DNA of 64,000 bases, taken from positions 20,833 to 84,832 of the forward strand of contig SNVD02013866.1 in assembly GCA_013180625.2 (NCBI GenBank), written 5' to 3'. The notes under the pieces were generated by a model. The model ran no database searches. It worked only from the letters and a program-made list of their open reading frames with translations, and had not been told where the DNA came from. The DNA is from Boswellia sacra. Its lineage: Eukaryota > Streptophyta > Magnoliopsida > Sapindales > Burseraceae. The position numbers and the translations under genes are program-made. Positions 34,195-46,129 of the stretch are shown one piece after another; the stretch's first letter is position 1; each line of letters begins with the position of its first letter.

Positions 34195-35626
34195 TGATAG
34201 GTGTCTAATTATATATCATTTTCATATCAATTCATCCATGTTTCTTTGCTATATTCCTTGGTATTTTTATGTTTTTGTGTGGTTTTGATATTTGTAGGAG
34301 TTTTGGAGCAACTTGCACAAAAATGGAGTAAAACCCTTCATTTTCACCTCTGCTAGTCAACCATCTTCTTGGATTTAACTGTTTTACTATACAATGAACC
34401 CGATGACATATTATATAACGTTGGAAAGCTCTCGAAGTCTATTTTCTGGAGAAATTTACGGTTTATAAATCCATTCAGTGTACTAAAAGTTGTAATCAAA
34501 ACAGTGTGAGAAGTATAGAAATGTAATTCCACAAATCACTGTAGCATGTATAATACCTGTCTCTTATACACATCTAGATGTGTATAAGAGACAGGAGTAT
34601 TTAAACACATTTTAGGGTTTTATTTTCATAACTTGAAGAGGGGAAAACGTGGGAGGAGGCTGCATTTCTGGATTTCTCTCATCCCTGGAGTTCTTGAAGG
34701 AGAAAGAAGATTTTGAAAGAAGAGGAACTACAATTCCAAGAAGATTCATCTACAAAGAAGATTTTCAAAGAATTTGCTAAGTTCTTTCTTTCTTTTCAAT
34801 TCTGGAATTTCTCTGTATTGTATTTGTTATTCTGATTGAATATGTGTAACTAAATCTGAATTGGTTGAGGGTGATTTCAAAGCCCTTGATATGGATTTTG
34901 TGAGTTGATTGTGTAAGAAATTGTTATCCAATTCTCTAATTGAAGTTGCTTGTATTTTCCCATATCTAATGCTTATGATTGCTTACTGATTGTATTTGGA
35001 ATGGCCAACTGAATATAATCTGTTGTTGTCTATTACTAGATTAGAAATCTTGATCCGTAATTGTTATGAATTTCCAATCATTAGTAGCAAAATTGTGATC
35101 AGAGATTGCAATTTGAAAATACAACCTAAGTTAAATAATCTGAACTTGTGTGATTATTGCTTAGATCAACCTATCTTTCTCATCGTAATGCTTCTATTGA
35201 ATTAAACTTAGAGAGCTTGTTCTAGGTTGTTTAATGGATAGAGATTAAAAAAGAGCTTGTTTTATTTAACAACAAAGTAAGGAAAGATTGGGATAACAGA
35301 GCTTGTTGTTATCTACGGTTGATAACTTCAATGCTGTAATTGGATTACAATTCTATGTTAATTCACAAATTCATATCTTGTGGCAGAGAATGAACTCTTA
35401 ACCAAGTGTCTCTCATTGATTTTTCACTCCATTTAACTTTGCTTTGTGTTATTCTTCATTTGCTTTCGTATTAAGTTTAGTTAATCAATCAACAAAACCC
35501 CCCCTGTTTAGTTTATTATTGTTGGAAAATAACAAATTCAATTAGAATCAATCCTCGTGGGAACGATATCTACTTATCACTTTATTACTTGTGCGACTAG
35601 TATACTTGCTAGTTTTGAACGCATCA
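34195..35626 (+). repeat. Solo LTR, Athila-3 family
   Basis: 1432 bp, TGATAGGTG...GAACGCATCA, flanked by the perfect 5-bp duplication GAGAG (34190-34194 and 35627-35631). It is closely similar along its length to the Athila-3 5' LTR at 58287-59706 and has no internal region next to it, so it is a solo LTR left by LTR-LTR recombination. At 34557-34594 a 38-bp foreign sequence replaces the 27 bases present in the other copy. The 71-residue ORF at 34990 recurs in the other LTR and is judged a by-product. Confidence 0.93.
34557..34594. other. Tn5 mosaic-end dimer (Nextera mate-pair junction adapter)
   Basis: CTGTCTCTTATACACATCT followed at once by its exact reverse complement, 38 bases in all. 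This is the engineered Tn5 mosaic end, and the head-to-head dimer is the junction adapter of Nextera mate-pair libraries. The homologous LTR at 58287 lacks it. It is an untrimmed library sequence in the assembly, not plant DNA. Confidence 0.96.
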
Positions 35627-35834
35627 GAGAGCCAACTAGTGTGCATCAGTCCTTCGTGGTATGCGCCAATTTAAGCTAGCTTACGCAAGTTCTTGCAAAA
35701 AAAAATTGCAAATAATGCCCCCGAAGCTAAATTTCACAAATACCCCCATAAATAGTAAAATTTACAGAAACCCCTATTTATAAATTAACAAATACCCCTC
35801 TCTTAACCAAATTTCACCACAATACCCCCTACTG

Positions 35835-36300
35835 TGCCAAAATGACCAAAACGTCCTCATAGTATCCACAATGACCAGAATGCCCTCGCAACAACCAAAG
35901 TAACTAAAATGCACTCACGATACCCAAAATGACCAAAACGTCCTCATAGTAACCAAAATGACTAAAACGTCCTCACGACACCCTATATGGCCAAAATACC
36001 CCCTTTCTCAACTAGATCCTCACCAAGATGACCACAACACCCTCACGATGTAAAATGATCAAAATACTATCATGATACCCATAATGACCAAAATTCCCTC
36101 ATGGCACCCAAAACAACTAGGACGCCCTTACGACATCCAAAATGATAAGGACAACCACACAACCCAAAATGACCAAAATACCCTTACAACACCCCAAATG
36201 ACCAAGATGGCCTCATGACATAAAATGATCAGAACGCCTTCATGATGCTTAAAATGACCAAAATACCCTTACAGCACCAAAAGGCTGAAATACCCCTTTT
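35835..36300. repeat. Degenerate 29-30 bp minisatellite
   Basis: About 15 diverged copies of a unit near CCAAAATGACCAAAACGCCC plus TCACGACAC. It is too degenerate and spacer-free to be a CRISPR array. Confidence 0.75.
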
Positions 36301-37080
36301 GTGAGGAGGCAGCACAACTTTCCCACAAGATGATCACTTGCATTCAAGGCACCCAAAAGGTGGCCACATCCAATCATTGGCAGAATCAAGGCAGCATGCA
36401 AATATCAAAATTCCATTGTGGCACCAGAAAGTCATAATGTCACACCAATAATGGAGTAAGAACAACAATCAAAGCTTGAAAAGTTCAAGCCCACCCAATG
36501 GAGCAAGGAAAATGAAACGCATACATGCAACAAGACACAAGGAGTGAGGTTCTTCAGAGATATGAATATTCATAATGGATCCCCAGTGGAGTACAACCAA
36601 ACCCACTTTCTTTTTGAATCGATGAAAGTAACATCTCGAGTTTTCTCATAACGTAGGTAGCAGTAGCAATGGTCACCAATTCAATAAAATCCTAGATCAA
36701 GCAGCAGAGGTGGTCACTAATTCAACAAAATCATGGGCAACTAGTGGCAGTGGTCCTCAATCCAACCCTATCATCAAACGACCGGTGGCAGCAATCACCA
36801 AGCCCACAAAACCTAAAACATATAAAGACACCTGAAAGTGCATAAAGTTCAAATTAGATCCTTAGTCGAGCATGACGAAGAATAGAGGAAACCTCTAACC
36901 AAGCAACATGTCCAGTGCAATCCTTAGTAGGACACTAAGTCCAAACAAAATTTACCTCCAAGAAACTATGGAACCAACAACAAGAGAAAGCATCCAAAAT
37001 TGAAGCAAGTCCTCATAAGAGCACAAAGCGCCAAGATGAAAGCATCCACCATCAAATTCCAGCATCAAGACAAGTGAAAT

Positions 37081-37310
37081 CCTTGATCAACTTGCAATAA
37101 TAGTTAATTAAGACCTCAATAGGCCTGTAGCAATAGCTGGTGAAGTCCTTAATGGACCTCGAGCAATATTCTATTAGGACCTCAGCTGGCTTGTCGCAAT
37201 ATCTAATGAAATCCTTGATCGGCTGTAGTAATAGTCGATTAAGACCTCAACTGGCCTGTAGCAATAACAAATAAAATCCTTGATCGACTTGCTATAGTGG
37301 CCGATAAAAC
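37081..37310. repeat. 66-bp tandem repeat, about 3.4 copies
   Basis: Copies start at 37081, 37147, 37213 and 37278 with CCTTRATSRRC, and each has AAGACCTCAA/TAGGACCTCAG and TGGCCTGTAGCAATA variants. Purpose unknown. Confidence 0.75.
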
Positions 37311-37780
37311 AGTGGAGTTCAGACACATGACAGGTAAGTATGCTCGCAGTGTACTCTCTCAGTGGTTGTCTTCCATAAACCCCTCCAAAGTAAAGGGTAA
37401 AACTATAAGCACCAAAGAGTCACCTATGGTTTTAAGCCCTATGACTATAAACCATAAGCCAAAGTCGAAACGAGGATCGATATATGAAAACGTAAAAAAT
37501 CATAGCTTAGTTGCGAAATCAAAAGAAAAAGAAACTATGGTTTTTGCCTAGGGCTATGCACCAGTTTAAACTAGTGTAAGACACTTTGTTTTGGCATGTG
37601 CCACTTCATACTAGCGTGCAACACTTGTGCTGCAGTATATAAAAAAGCCCATTATTCCAAGAGAAAGGGCTTAGTAGTCATTTTGGGGATGCATGCAGAG
37701 AGAGTTCTTAATTCTAGTGGCTTTTAAACATTATTTTCTACCTATTTTGATTACTTTGTGAGTTTTGTACACTCAACACT

Positions 37781-38200
37781 CACTACGGGAAAATTGACTT
37801 TTTGCGACGAAATTTTTCGTCGCAATAAGTTTTTGCGACAAAAATAAATTCTTCGCGCTCCAGTCGCAATATGTGAGTCGCAATAGGTTTTTTTGCGACG
37901 ATTCTGGAATTCCTCGCAAAAAATCTTTTTGCGACAAAATTTTTCTCGCAAAAAGTGGTATTTTGCGACAAATATTTCGTCACAAAAAAGATCACAAAAC
38001 GTCTACTTTTTGCGACAAAATAAAAAGTGTCGCAAAAGAGTATATTTTGCGATGAATGAATTCCAATATTGTCGCAAATTGTTAGAAAACAACTCATTTT
38101 TTAATAAAATTATTTTAGTTAAAAAAGTTTATTGCGACCAATTTTTTCTCGCTAAATACCACCTTTAGCGACAAAAAATTCGTCGCAATAAATTTTTTAC
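37781..38200. mobile_element. CACTA (En/Spm) transposon terminus
   Basis: Starts CACTACGGGAAAATTG and is followed by many direct and inverted subterminal copies of TTGCGACGAAA / TTTCGTCGCAA, including a perfect 24-bp palindrome at 37802-37825. This is the terminal structure of CACTA elements. No transposase and no matching TAGTG end are seen, so it is a truncated or very short derivative. Confidence 0.75.
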
Positions 38201-38239
38201 ACGAAAATTGATTATTTTTTAAGAATTTACAGATTTTAT

Positions 38240-38880
38240 TTTTTAATTAGTTATAAATTTTAGAATAAATGACATGTCTCATTTATTTTGTTCTATTATT
38301 GAATATCCTAACAGTAAGTTTGTTTTCCTAGCATTCGTGATGTGTAGTTATTGGATGATTTTCAAGAATCCTTATGCAATAAGGAACATTGGACCTGCAG
38401 TATATAGAGAAAAAAGATTACTTGAAGTTTAGTGGTAGAACAAGCTTTTATTTTTATAGTTCGAGAAAACTTTGTGTCATACTTGTGTTATTGATTTATG
38501 TTAATGAGTGACCGAATGCTCCAGGGGGCTTGAGTATTCACTAGGGAAGCTGTATAACAGTCAAGTGGGCCTTAAACTATTGGATAGTGAAGTGTAGCAA
38601 TTTAAGGAAGTTGGTTCATTATCGTTGAAGTTCTTGGAGGGAGCATGGTTTATATAGGATGCGTGAGTGTGAGAGATGGGGATTCTCATCTTATAAAAGG
38701 TCTTTGTCCTTGTAAACATGAACGACATAGTGGATTGCAGTTTGGCTACTCGTGGATGTAGGTAAGTTATTGCCAAACCACGTAAAAGTTGGACATGCAT
38801 TTTTTACTTTCCTGTTGTTTCTTTAGATTTAACTTCATGTGTTATCTGATGTAACTAGATCCTAGGCTTCAAAACTTTCA
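38240..38880 (+). repeat. Possible copia LTR remnant
   Basis: Has promoter-like TTTATATAGG (about 38648) and CTTATAAAAGG (about 38690), then CGTGGATGTAGG...CCAAACCACGTAAA (38751-38785), which copies the CGTGG/CCACG stem-loop motif of the Sirevirus LTRs in this window (9952-9986). No ends or internal domain were found. Confidence 0.4.
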
Positions 38881-40268
38881 AAAAAATTTTGTGATTGGTG
38901 ACAATAGTTTTCAAGCCACTTGAATTTAATAGGATACTTTCAAGGGCAAAGGCAGAATTAGATAATTAGGTGGGCCAATAGTAAAACATAAAAATTAAAA
39001 AGTGATGTTACTACAAAACGCATAATTAAAGGAGGCAAAACTGTGATAAATATGAATATGAAAGACTAACTAAAAACTTTATAATTTTTGGGCTGGGGAG
39101 GCCTCCCCACAATACGTTATGCTCTGCCCTTGGGTAATTCAATTGCTACCCTTTAGACCCATCACGCTATGACGAATCGAGTTCAAAGAGCCACGAAATT
39201 CAGTCTCAGCTAACTTTTTTTTTTCCTCTAAAGGTCAAACTACAATGCTTACGACAATCTCAAATCACCCAATATACAATTATCCAAAACTACATTAAAC
39301 CAAATTCTAAATTCTCCAACAAATAATTCCACATACCAGAACTTATAATCTCAAATGCAAATTCAAGAAAGTCAACCAAATCTAGTCCATGGATAAATCC
39401 ATTCTTTCACCAAAGGATAACTTCAACTAACTAAAAATTAATTGATCATACCCTTGTCAACGAACTTGATCTACAAAATGGTGGTGAAAAGAGGTAAGTT
39501 GTTAACTCAGTAAGTAAAACAATACAAGACTGTTTAATAGCTTAAAATAGTAAATATTTAGGCAATAAATCAAATATACTCATATTGGTTTAAATAAAAC
39601 TATAACTAGTATTCAAAGTTCAAATCTATTCCATTACCAAATCCAAATATCAAATCTCAAAATTGAATTCAATAACCATGAATGATTACAAAAAAATCCA
39701 TGTCACAATCATTCCGTAAATATACATTCTATTATTATTCAAAACATGAATATAAATACATGAATATGAATACATTTTAATGATAACATTTTTGGAAACA
39801 TCTTAGTTAAGTTTTAGAAACAATTCGATTTTATAAAAATTATTTGGCAAAAAATGGTTTTTAGTAGTTAAATAGTTGCGAAAAACGGTCAACTCTTCAT
39901 GAACCGTTAAATTTCATAATTTTTTTTAAATAGCTAGTAGCACGCATTAATTTAGCTCAAAGCAATTCATAAAATAATGTTTTCATTTTTTAAAAACATA
40001 TTACACCCAAATAAGTACTCGTACGATGTTATTTACCTTAACCAATACAACCAAAAAAAAAAAAATCAAAAGCAAATCCTAAAAGTCACAAATTGGACTT
40101 AACTCTATCAAAATCATTCATAATATTCATTGCAGTTTCATAATAGCTTAAATACCCCAATTAGACAAAAGACTAGGCACTATCTCAAATTTCACAATTT
40201 ATAATTCTTCATCTAAACAATTCTCAATCCACCAATTTTCATCAATGGTAACTTAATTCATCTAAAAT
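38881..40268. other. AT-rich spacer without recognisable gene
   Basis: Only short open frames. Contains a 14-bp perfect palindrome GGGGAGGCCTCCCC at 39095-39108 in otherwise AT-rich DNA. Confidence 0.5.
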
Positions 40269-41814
40269 TGTTGATGAACAATTAAATATGGATGTTCAAG
40301 AAGAGCTTAATTCATCATATGGCATTAATAGTATCATTAAATTCCTCAATTTAAGTATATTTGTAGTCTTTGCATCTTTTGAATTAGATTTATCTTAATT
40401 TCAGTTTTTATTGCATGATTGGTAAAATGGTCATAACTTTCTATTTATAAATCATAATGGTGCAAATCTTGATTTTTCGGAAATCTGATTAAATTATCTA
40501 TAAGATTATATTTTCACAAGCATCATCCAATTCGGGCTCTTCGTCGACCAAAAATGGGCTTGAAGTGAACCCATCTGTAGTTTCAGCCCACCTTGACCAT
40601 GCCTTCATATTTTGACCATATCTCTTGACATACGTATCCAAATTGTATGAATCAAGATGTACTAGAAAGCTGAGAGAAATATCTACAACTTTCATGAAGA
40701 CATGTGATAAAAATTCTAAATAATTCGATGCCAAAATCGGTGGTCAAAGTCGGCAAATACGATGATCAAAATTGTCAACAAGATATTTTACAATTGTTAC
40801 TTTGTAATTTGATAAGTTTACCCCTGAATGTATCTATAAATAGAAGTGACTTGTGACCCATGAGGGCATCTTAGCTTTGGCTGAGATCTTTTATTATTGT
40901 GTTTTCTATCTTGCGTTTGTTCTCTTGATGTTATTAATAAATCTTCTTTTTCTTGCAATTTATTTTCTTTCATTTATAATGTCTTGCTAAATAGTCTTTT
41001 GCTAAGGTGAAAGGGCGAAACCCTTGATATGAGAATAAGAATTTTCTAATCCTTTGATATGTGCTTAATAATCATAATCTTTTGTTATTTATTTTATATG
41101 ATTTATATATTTTTTCTTAATCAATCTTGACACCACTCGTAAAGAGGAGGTCTTGATCCATTGTAGACAATCTTTGGCACATCAAATGCTTGGATCCTTT
41201 CTAGATGTCGTATGGTTCTTCCTTACCGACACAAGTCTAGTTAAAAACCTTGATTTGTTGTAAATATATGATGTTTGGCACACTAGATACTTGAACCTAT
41301 TTACAAGAAGTGGTATAAATATTGGTAATGAAACAAATATAATTCTTATAAATAAAATGGACTTAAATGACATACCTTCCGATTGGAACCTCCTTGATGT
41401 GTGGATTCCAATTGAGTTATAATTGGGTTATTTATTCTTATTTGATATATCAAGGGTGGATCTCCTAACCTTAGCCTTCATTGTCATTGTGTTAATTTAT
41501 CTTACTTTTGTACTTTAATTATTCTTATTTATTGCATATGAAATTGTTATTTCATTTGCTATGGTAGGTTTTACCTTATATTTCCATGGGTGGTCTTACC
41601 ACCTTTTATTTTTGTTTTACATTCGAATGGTCGGTAGTACCGCCTACCATCTTTACATCTATTCGTTGATATCATCTTGATTATTCATATCATATTTACT
41701 TACATTTTAGTTTGTAGCGCTAAATCCCCTACCTCGTGGATCGACCCCGGTCTCACTGGATTTATTACATCGACACTCCTATACTTGGGAGTAATCCTAT
41801 TTTTGGATGTGTCA
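40269..41814 (+). repeat. 5' LTR of Athila-2
   Basis: 1546 bp, TGTTGATGAACA...GATGTGTCA. It shares sequence over nearly its full length with the 3' LTR at 47806 and with the Athila-1 LTR. Includes CTATAAATAGAAG (about 40828), a plausible TATA box, and the U5 block CTCGTGGATCGACCCCGGTC. Confidence 0.88.
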
Positions 41815-41820
41815 AGTTTT

Positions 41821-41837
41821 TGGTGCGTTGCCAGGGA
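41821..41837 (+). promoter_or_regulatory. Decayed tRNA-Asp primer-binding site
   Basis: TGGTGCGTTGCCAGGGA, a mutated form of the Asp primer site intact at 2540 and 59713, placed seven bases after the LTR. Confidence 0.8.
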
Positions 41838-41944
41838 AGGTAAAATTTGACGTGCAAAATTGTTAGTATTCCTTTTTCTCTTTTTTAGATCTTAATTTTT
41901 CTTTGTGTGCTCATCTTTTCTTTCCTTTTCTCTTTGGAAATTGC

Positions 41945-43026
41945 ATGAAAATTTCGTCACGCACATCTAGTGGTAGACTTGTTAGGAAAACATCATCTTC
42001 CTTAGAAAACATGGCCAATAATCAAGTGGAAAGGTTCACAGATAAAGGGGACAATCGTTCCCAACAAAATGACCAAACCCAACCAAGAACCCTCAGAGAT
42101 TACATGAATCCGGTAAGGACTAGTGCACCATCTTGTATAATTTCTCCTCCCAATGCAATTCATTTCAATTTCAAATCGAGTTTTGTTTGACTTTTACCCA
42201 CCTTTCATGGCCTTGATATGGAGAACCCATATTCACACTTAAAAATCTTTGAATACGTGTGTAACTCCTATAGTGACCCAAATTGTAGCATAAACACCAT
42301 TAGATTAAAGCTTTTTCCTTTTTCTTTAAAAGATAAAGCTAGAACATGGTTACAAAATTTCAGGTCAAGTTCCATCAGTTCATGGCATGAGATGAAACAA
42401 CAATTTTTGAAAAAAATTTTTCCTACCCATAGAACAAATTCTCTTAAAAGACAAATCACCACCTTCACTCGAAAATAGAAAGAAACCCTTTACCAATGTT
42501 GGGATAGGTATAAAGAATTACTGAATACCTATCCTCAACATGGTTTTGAAACTTGAAGAATAGTTGCGCACTTCTATGAAGGGTTAACACCTTAAGATAG
42601 ACAACTAGTGGAGCTAATGTGTAATGAAGAATTTGGAGATAAGGGCCCTGATGAAGCAATTGACTACCTAGATTCATTAGCAGACAAAGCCCAAAATTGG
42701 GACACTGCTGGCACCTATGAGGCACCAAGCAAAGCCCCAACCTCGATATCCAATAGAGGCATTTACAATCTTAGGGAAGACCATGACCTTGAAGCCAAAT
42801 ATGCATTCCTAGCTAGAAAAGTCGAGGCTTTAGAAATGAAAAAGAGTGGTCAATTGAAGTCTATTCAAAAAATTGTCTGTCATATTTGTGATGATAATGA
42901 CCATCCTACTGATGAGTGCCCAACTTTGTATGCCTTTAGGGAATGTCTCCATGGACAAGCCAATGCCTTAAACACTTTCAAAAGGCTAAATGACAATCCA
43001 TACTTACAAGCCTACAATCCAGGTTA
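41945..43026 (+). pseudogene. gag: Athila-2 gag (broken)
   Basis: Probable start at 41945 (MKISSRTSSGRLVRKTSSSL), with the Athila hallmark RTLRDYMNPVRTSAPSCI (about 42090-42140). Then FHGLDMENPYSHLKIF and RLKLFPFSLKDKARTWLQNF (42200-42360), RQITTFTRK, a stop at 42476, CWDRYKELLNTYPQHGFET, and the open segment 42608-43026 with a CCHC zinc knuckle CHICDDNDHPTDEC (about 42880-42925). Stops at 42188, 42476 and 42555 inactivate it. Aligns with Athila-1 gag throughout. Confidence 0.87.
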
Positions 43027-43659
43027 GAGAAATCATCCAAATTTTAGTTGAAAAAATGACAATCATACACAATCTTCACAATTCCCTTTTCAAACACATC
43101 AAAATTTTCAAAATTCTCATGATCATGTATATGCTCCTCCTCCTAGGAAGGACCTTGAAGAGACATTACATTCATTCATTACAAAGCAAGAGACTTTCAA
43201 TAGTCAAATTGCTCAAACATTAGCCAATTTGTCAAACACTCTTGCAAAATTCGCATCCACATTTATCATCCAAGAAAAAGGAAAATTTCCTTCCCATACA
43301 TTGTAAAATCCCAAAGATAAATCTAATTCAGGTGTGAGCAACTCAAACAGTCATTACATTGATAAAGCTAAATCAATCATGACCCTCCGCAATGGTAAGG
43401 TTATGGAAAAACACATTCCTAAACCTTATGAGAAAGAAGATAAATCTATCTCTAAGGATAAGAAATAGGTTACCAAACCAACACCAAGCGAAGAAGGAAT
43501 CAAATCCCCACCTATGTCTCCATTTCCTCAAGCATTAGCCACACAAAAGAAGCCAACCCACGTTTCTGAAATTTTTGAAATTTTCAAACAGGTGAAGGCA
43601 ATATTTTGTTGCTGGATGTGATCAAACAGGTACCTTCTTATGCAAAATTTTTGTAAGAT

Positions 43660-44346
43660 TTGTGCACTATGAAAAGAAAATTGAATGTGAAAAAGAAGGC
43701 CTTTCTAGCCGAGCAAGTAAGTACTATTCTTCAAAACAATAATACAATCAAATATAAGGATCCAGGATGTCCTACAATTTCATGTGTTATTGGAGACCAT
43801 AAAATTGAACAAGCTTTACTTGATCTTGGTGCTAGTATAAATTTGCTTCCATACTCGATATTTCAGAAACTAAATCTAAGTGAGTTAAAACCAATTTTTG
43901 TGACTCTTTTGCTTACTGATAGATCAATTAAAGTGCCAAGAGGAGTAGTAGAAGATGTGTTAGTTCAAGTCGATAAATTCATTTACCCAGTGGATTTTAT
44001 CATCTTGGATACACAACCAGTGGAAGTATGTAATTCAATTCTTGTCATTTTAAGGCGTCCATTTCTAGCTACCTCTAATGCTTTGATTAATTACAGGAAT
44101 GGAGTCATGAAGCTATCATTTGAGAACATGACATTGGAACTTAACATTTTTAATATGTGCAAACAACCACAGGAAGAAGATGATGAAATTGAGGAGGCTA
44201 ATGTGATTGAAACTATTGTGGAACACCACATCCAAAAAGGGAGTTCTTCTGACCCTTTGAAAACTTGTTTAGTCAATCCATTAGAATCAAATATGGAACT
44301 AGAGCCTGCTCTTTCTGATATATGTTCTTTACTGGATTGTACATAG
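43660..44346 (+). pseudogene. Athila-2 protease region
   Basis: Open segment of 228 residues with the aspartic protease motif LLDLGASINLLPYSIF at about residues 50-65 (DLGAS, usual for Athila), then VPRGVVEDVLVQVDKFIYPV and RRPFLATSNALINYRNG, the retropepsin C-terminal region where the usual ILGRPFL has become ILRRPFL. It ends in an acidic linker. Confidence 0.85.
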
Positions 44347-44429
44347 GTGATGAAAAAAGGCTTAAAACCACGATTCAAAGAATTGGGGGAAATGAATGAA
44401 AGCAAGGAAGAGGAAGCGCCCAAGTTAAA

Positions 44430-45895
44430 CCTGAAGCCCTTACTTGAAGGACTAAAATATGCATATCTTGAGGAGAATCAGACATATCCAGTGATAATTT
44501 CTTCATCCCTCACAAGCGAGCAATAAGGTATTAACCCTTTGATTTGTATACATAGAATACATTTATAAGAAAATGTCAAAACATCCCAACAACCTCAAAG
44601 GAGATTAAATCCCCACATAAAAGAGGTCATTAGGGCTAAAGTTCTCAAACTACTTGATGTGGGACTTATCTACCCTATTTTTGATAGTAAGTGGGTAAGC
44701 CCTACACAACTAGTACCTAAGAAATATGGCATTACAGTAGTCAAAAATGAAAATGGTAAATCATTACAACTCGTGTCTTATCTAGTTTGAGGATGTGCAT
44801 TGATTACAAAAAATTAAATGTTGTCACCAAAAAAAACCATTTTCCCCTACCATTCCTTGATCAAATTCTAGAAAGAATAGTAGGGCACTCATACTACTGC
44901 TTTCTCGATGTATACTCAGGTTATTATCAAATTCCCATTGCACTTGAAAACTAAGAAAAGACCATATTCACGTGCCCCTTCGGCACTTTTGCATTTAGAA
45001 GGATGCCTTTTGGACTTTGTAATGCTCCAGCTACTTTTCAACAATGCATGTTGAGCATTTTTAGTGACATGATTGAGCATTGTTTAGAATTTTTCATGGA
45101 TGATTTAATTGTCTTTGGAAATTCTTTTGATAATTGTCTTGAAAACTTAGAAAAAGTCCTAAAAAGGTGTAAAGAAAAAGGTCTTATCTTGAATTGGGAA
45201 AAATGTCATTATATGGTTACTTCGGGAATTGTCTTAGGTCATGTGGTGTCTTCCAAGGGAATTGAAGTGGACAAAGCAAAAGTGGAATTAATTTTCGCCC
45301 TCCACCAAAAACAGTCAAAGAGGTCCGTTCATTCTTAGCGTATGCTGGATATTATAGGAGGTTTATAAGAAATTTCAGTGCTATATCTAAACCTCTTTGT
45401 AACCTCTTAATAAAAGACCCTTCTTTGAATGGACTCAAGAATGTCAAAATGCCTTTGATAAGTTAATTGGACTTTTAACAACTGCTCCAATTATGCAATC
45501 TCCTAATTGGTCATTGCCTTTTGAATTGATGTGTGATACAAGTGATTATGTTATTGGTGTTGTCTTAGGACACAGAAAAGAAGGTAACCTTATGTGATAT
45601 ACTATGCAAGCAGGACTTTAAATAATGCACAAATGAATTATACAACAACTAAAAAAGAACTACTTGTAGTAGTATTTGCATTGGATAAATTTTGATCTTA
45701 TTTAATTGGTTCTACAACAATTGTTTACATTAACCATACAGCTGTGAGATATTTAATGTCTAAACAGGACGCAAAACTTAGATTGATACGGTTGATCTTA
45801 ATGCTCCAAGAATTCAACATCACGATAAAGGATAAGAAAGGAGCTAAAAATATCGTTACAGCTCATCTGTCAAGATTAACAATATAGACATTAAT
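44430..45895 (+). pseudogene. Athila-2 reverse transcriptase and RNase H (broken)
   Basis: Begins with the pre-RT linker LKPLLEGLKYAYLEENQTYP (about 44430-44490), then KVLKLLDVGLIYPIFDSKWV (about 44640), MPFGLCNAPATFQQCMLSIF (45003 on) and the catalytic FMDDLIVFG (about 45095). RNase H follows as [37 protein letters not shown] (45340-45570) and a stop-rich remainder to about 45890. Frame changes near 44790, 44960 and 45325 and many stops make it non-functional. The residue order is standard Athila. Confidence 0.85.
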
Positions 45896-46129
45896 TGAAA
45901 CTTCACCTATCAATGACTCTTTTCCTGATGAATTTTTATTCTTCATTATGGCAGTACCTTGGTTTGCTAACATTGTAAATTTTCTTGCAAAATGAGAAAT
46001 GCCACCTCATTGGAATGCTCAAGACAAAATGAAGTTTTTGATCGAGGTGAAAAATTTTTATTGGGATGACCCGTATCTATTTAAATATTGTCCAGACCAA
46101 ATAATTAAAAGATGTATACCCGACAATGA

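Larger units (their letters stand above)
35632..37780. other. Non-coding tail of the old Tat element with tandem repeats
   Basis: No gene recognised. It holds a 29-30 bp minisatellite (35835-36300), a 66-bp tandem repeat (37081-37310) and a TATA-like TATATAAAAAAG at about 37637. This could be the 3' UTR or LTR of the Tat element whose pol and antisense ORFs lie upstream, but I found no second LTR to prove it. Confidence 0.4.

Noticed and set aside
34990..35205. 71-residue ORF, also present at 59060-59275
   Set aside because: Both are homologous positions in two LTR copies, so their similarity only reflects LTR homology; no start context or domain supports a gene.
37781..38800. A complete short CACTA element
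   Set aside because: TAGTG occurs near 38432 and 38583 but without a matching 3-bp duplication or subterminal repeats next to it.
42268..42740. Minus-strand ORFs opposite Athila-2 gag
   Set aside because: Antisense shadows of gag with no motif.
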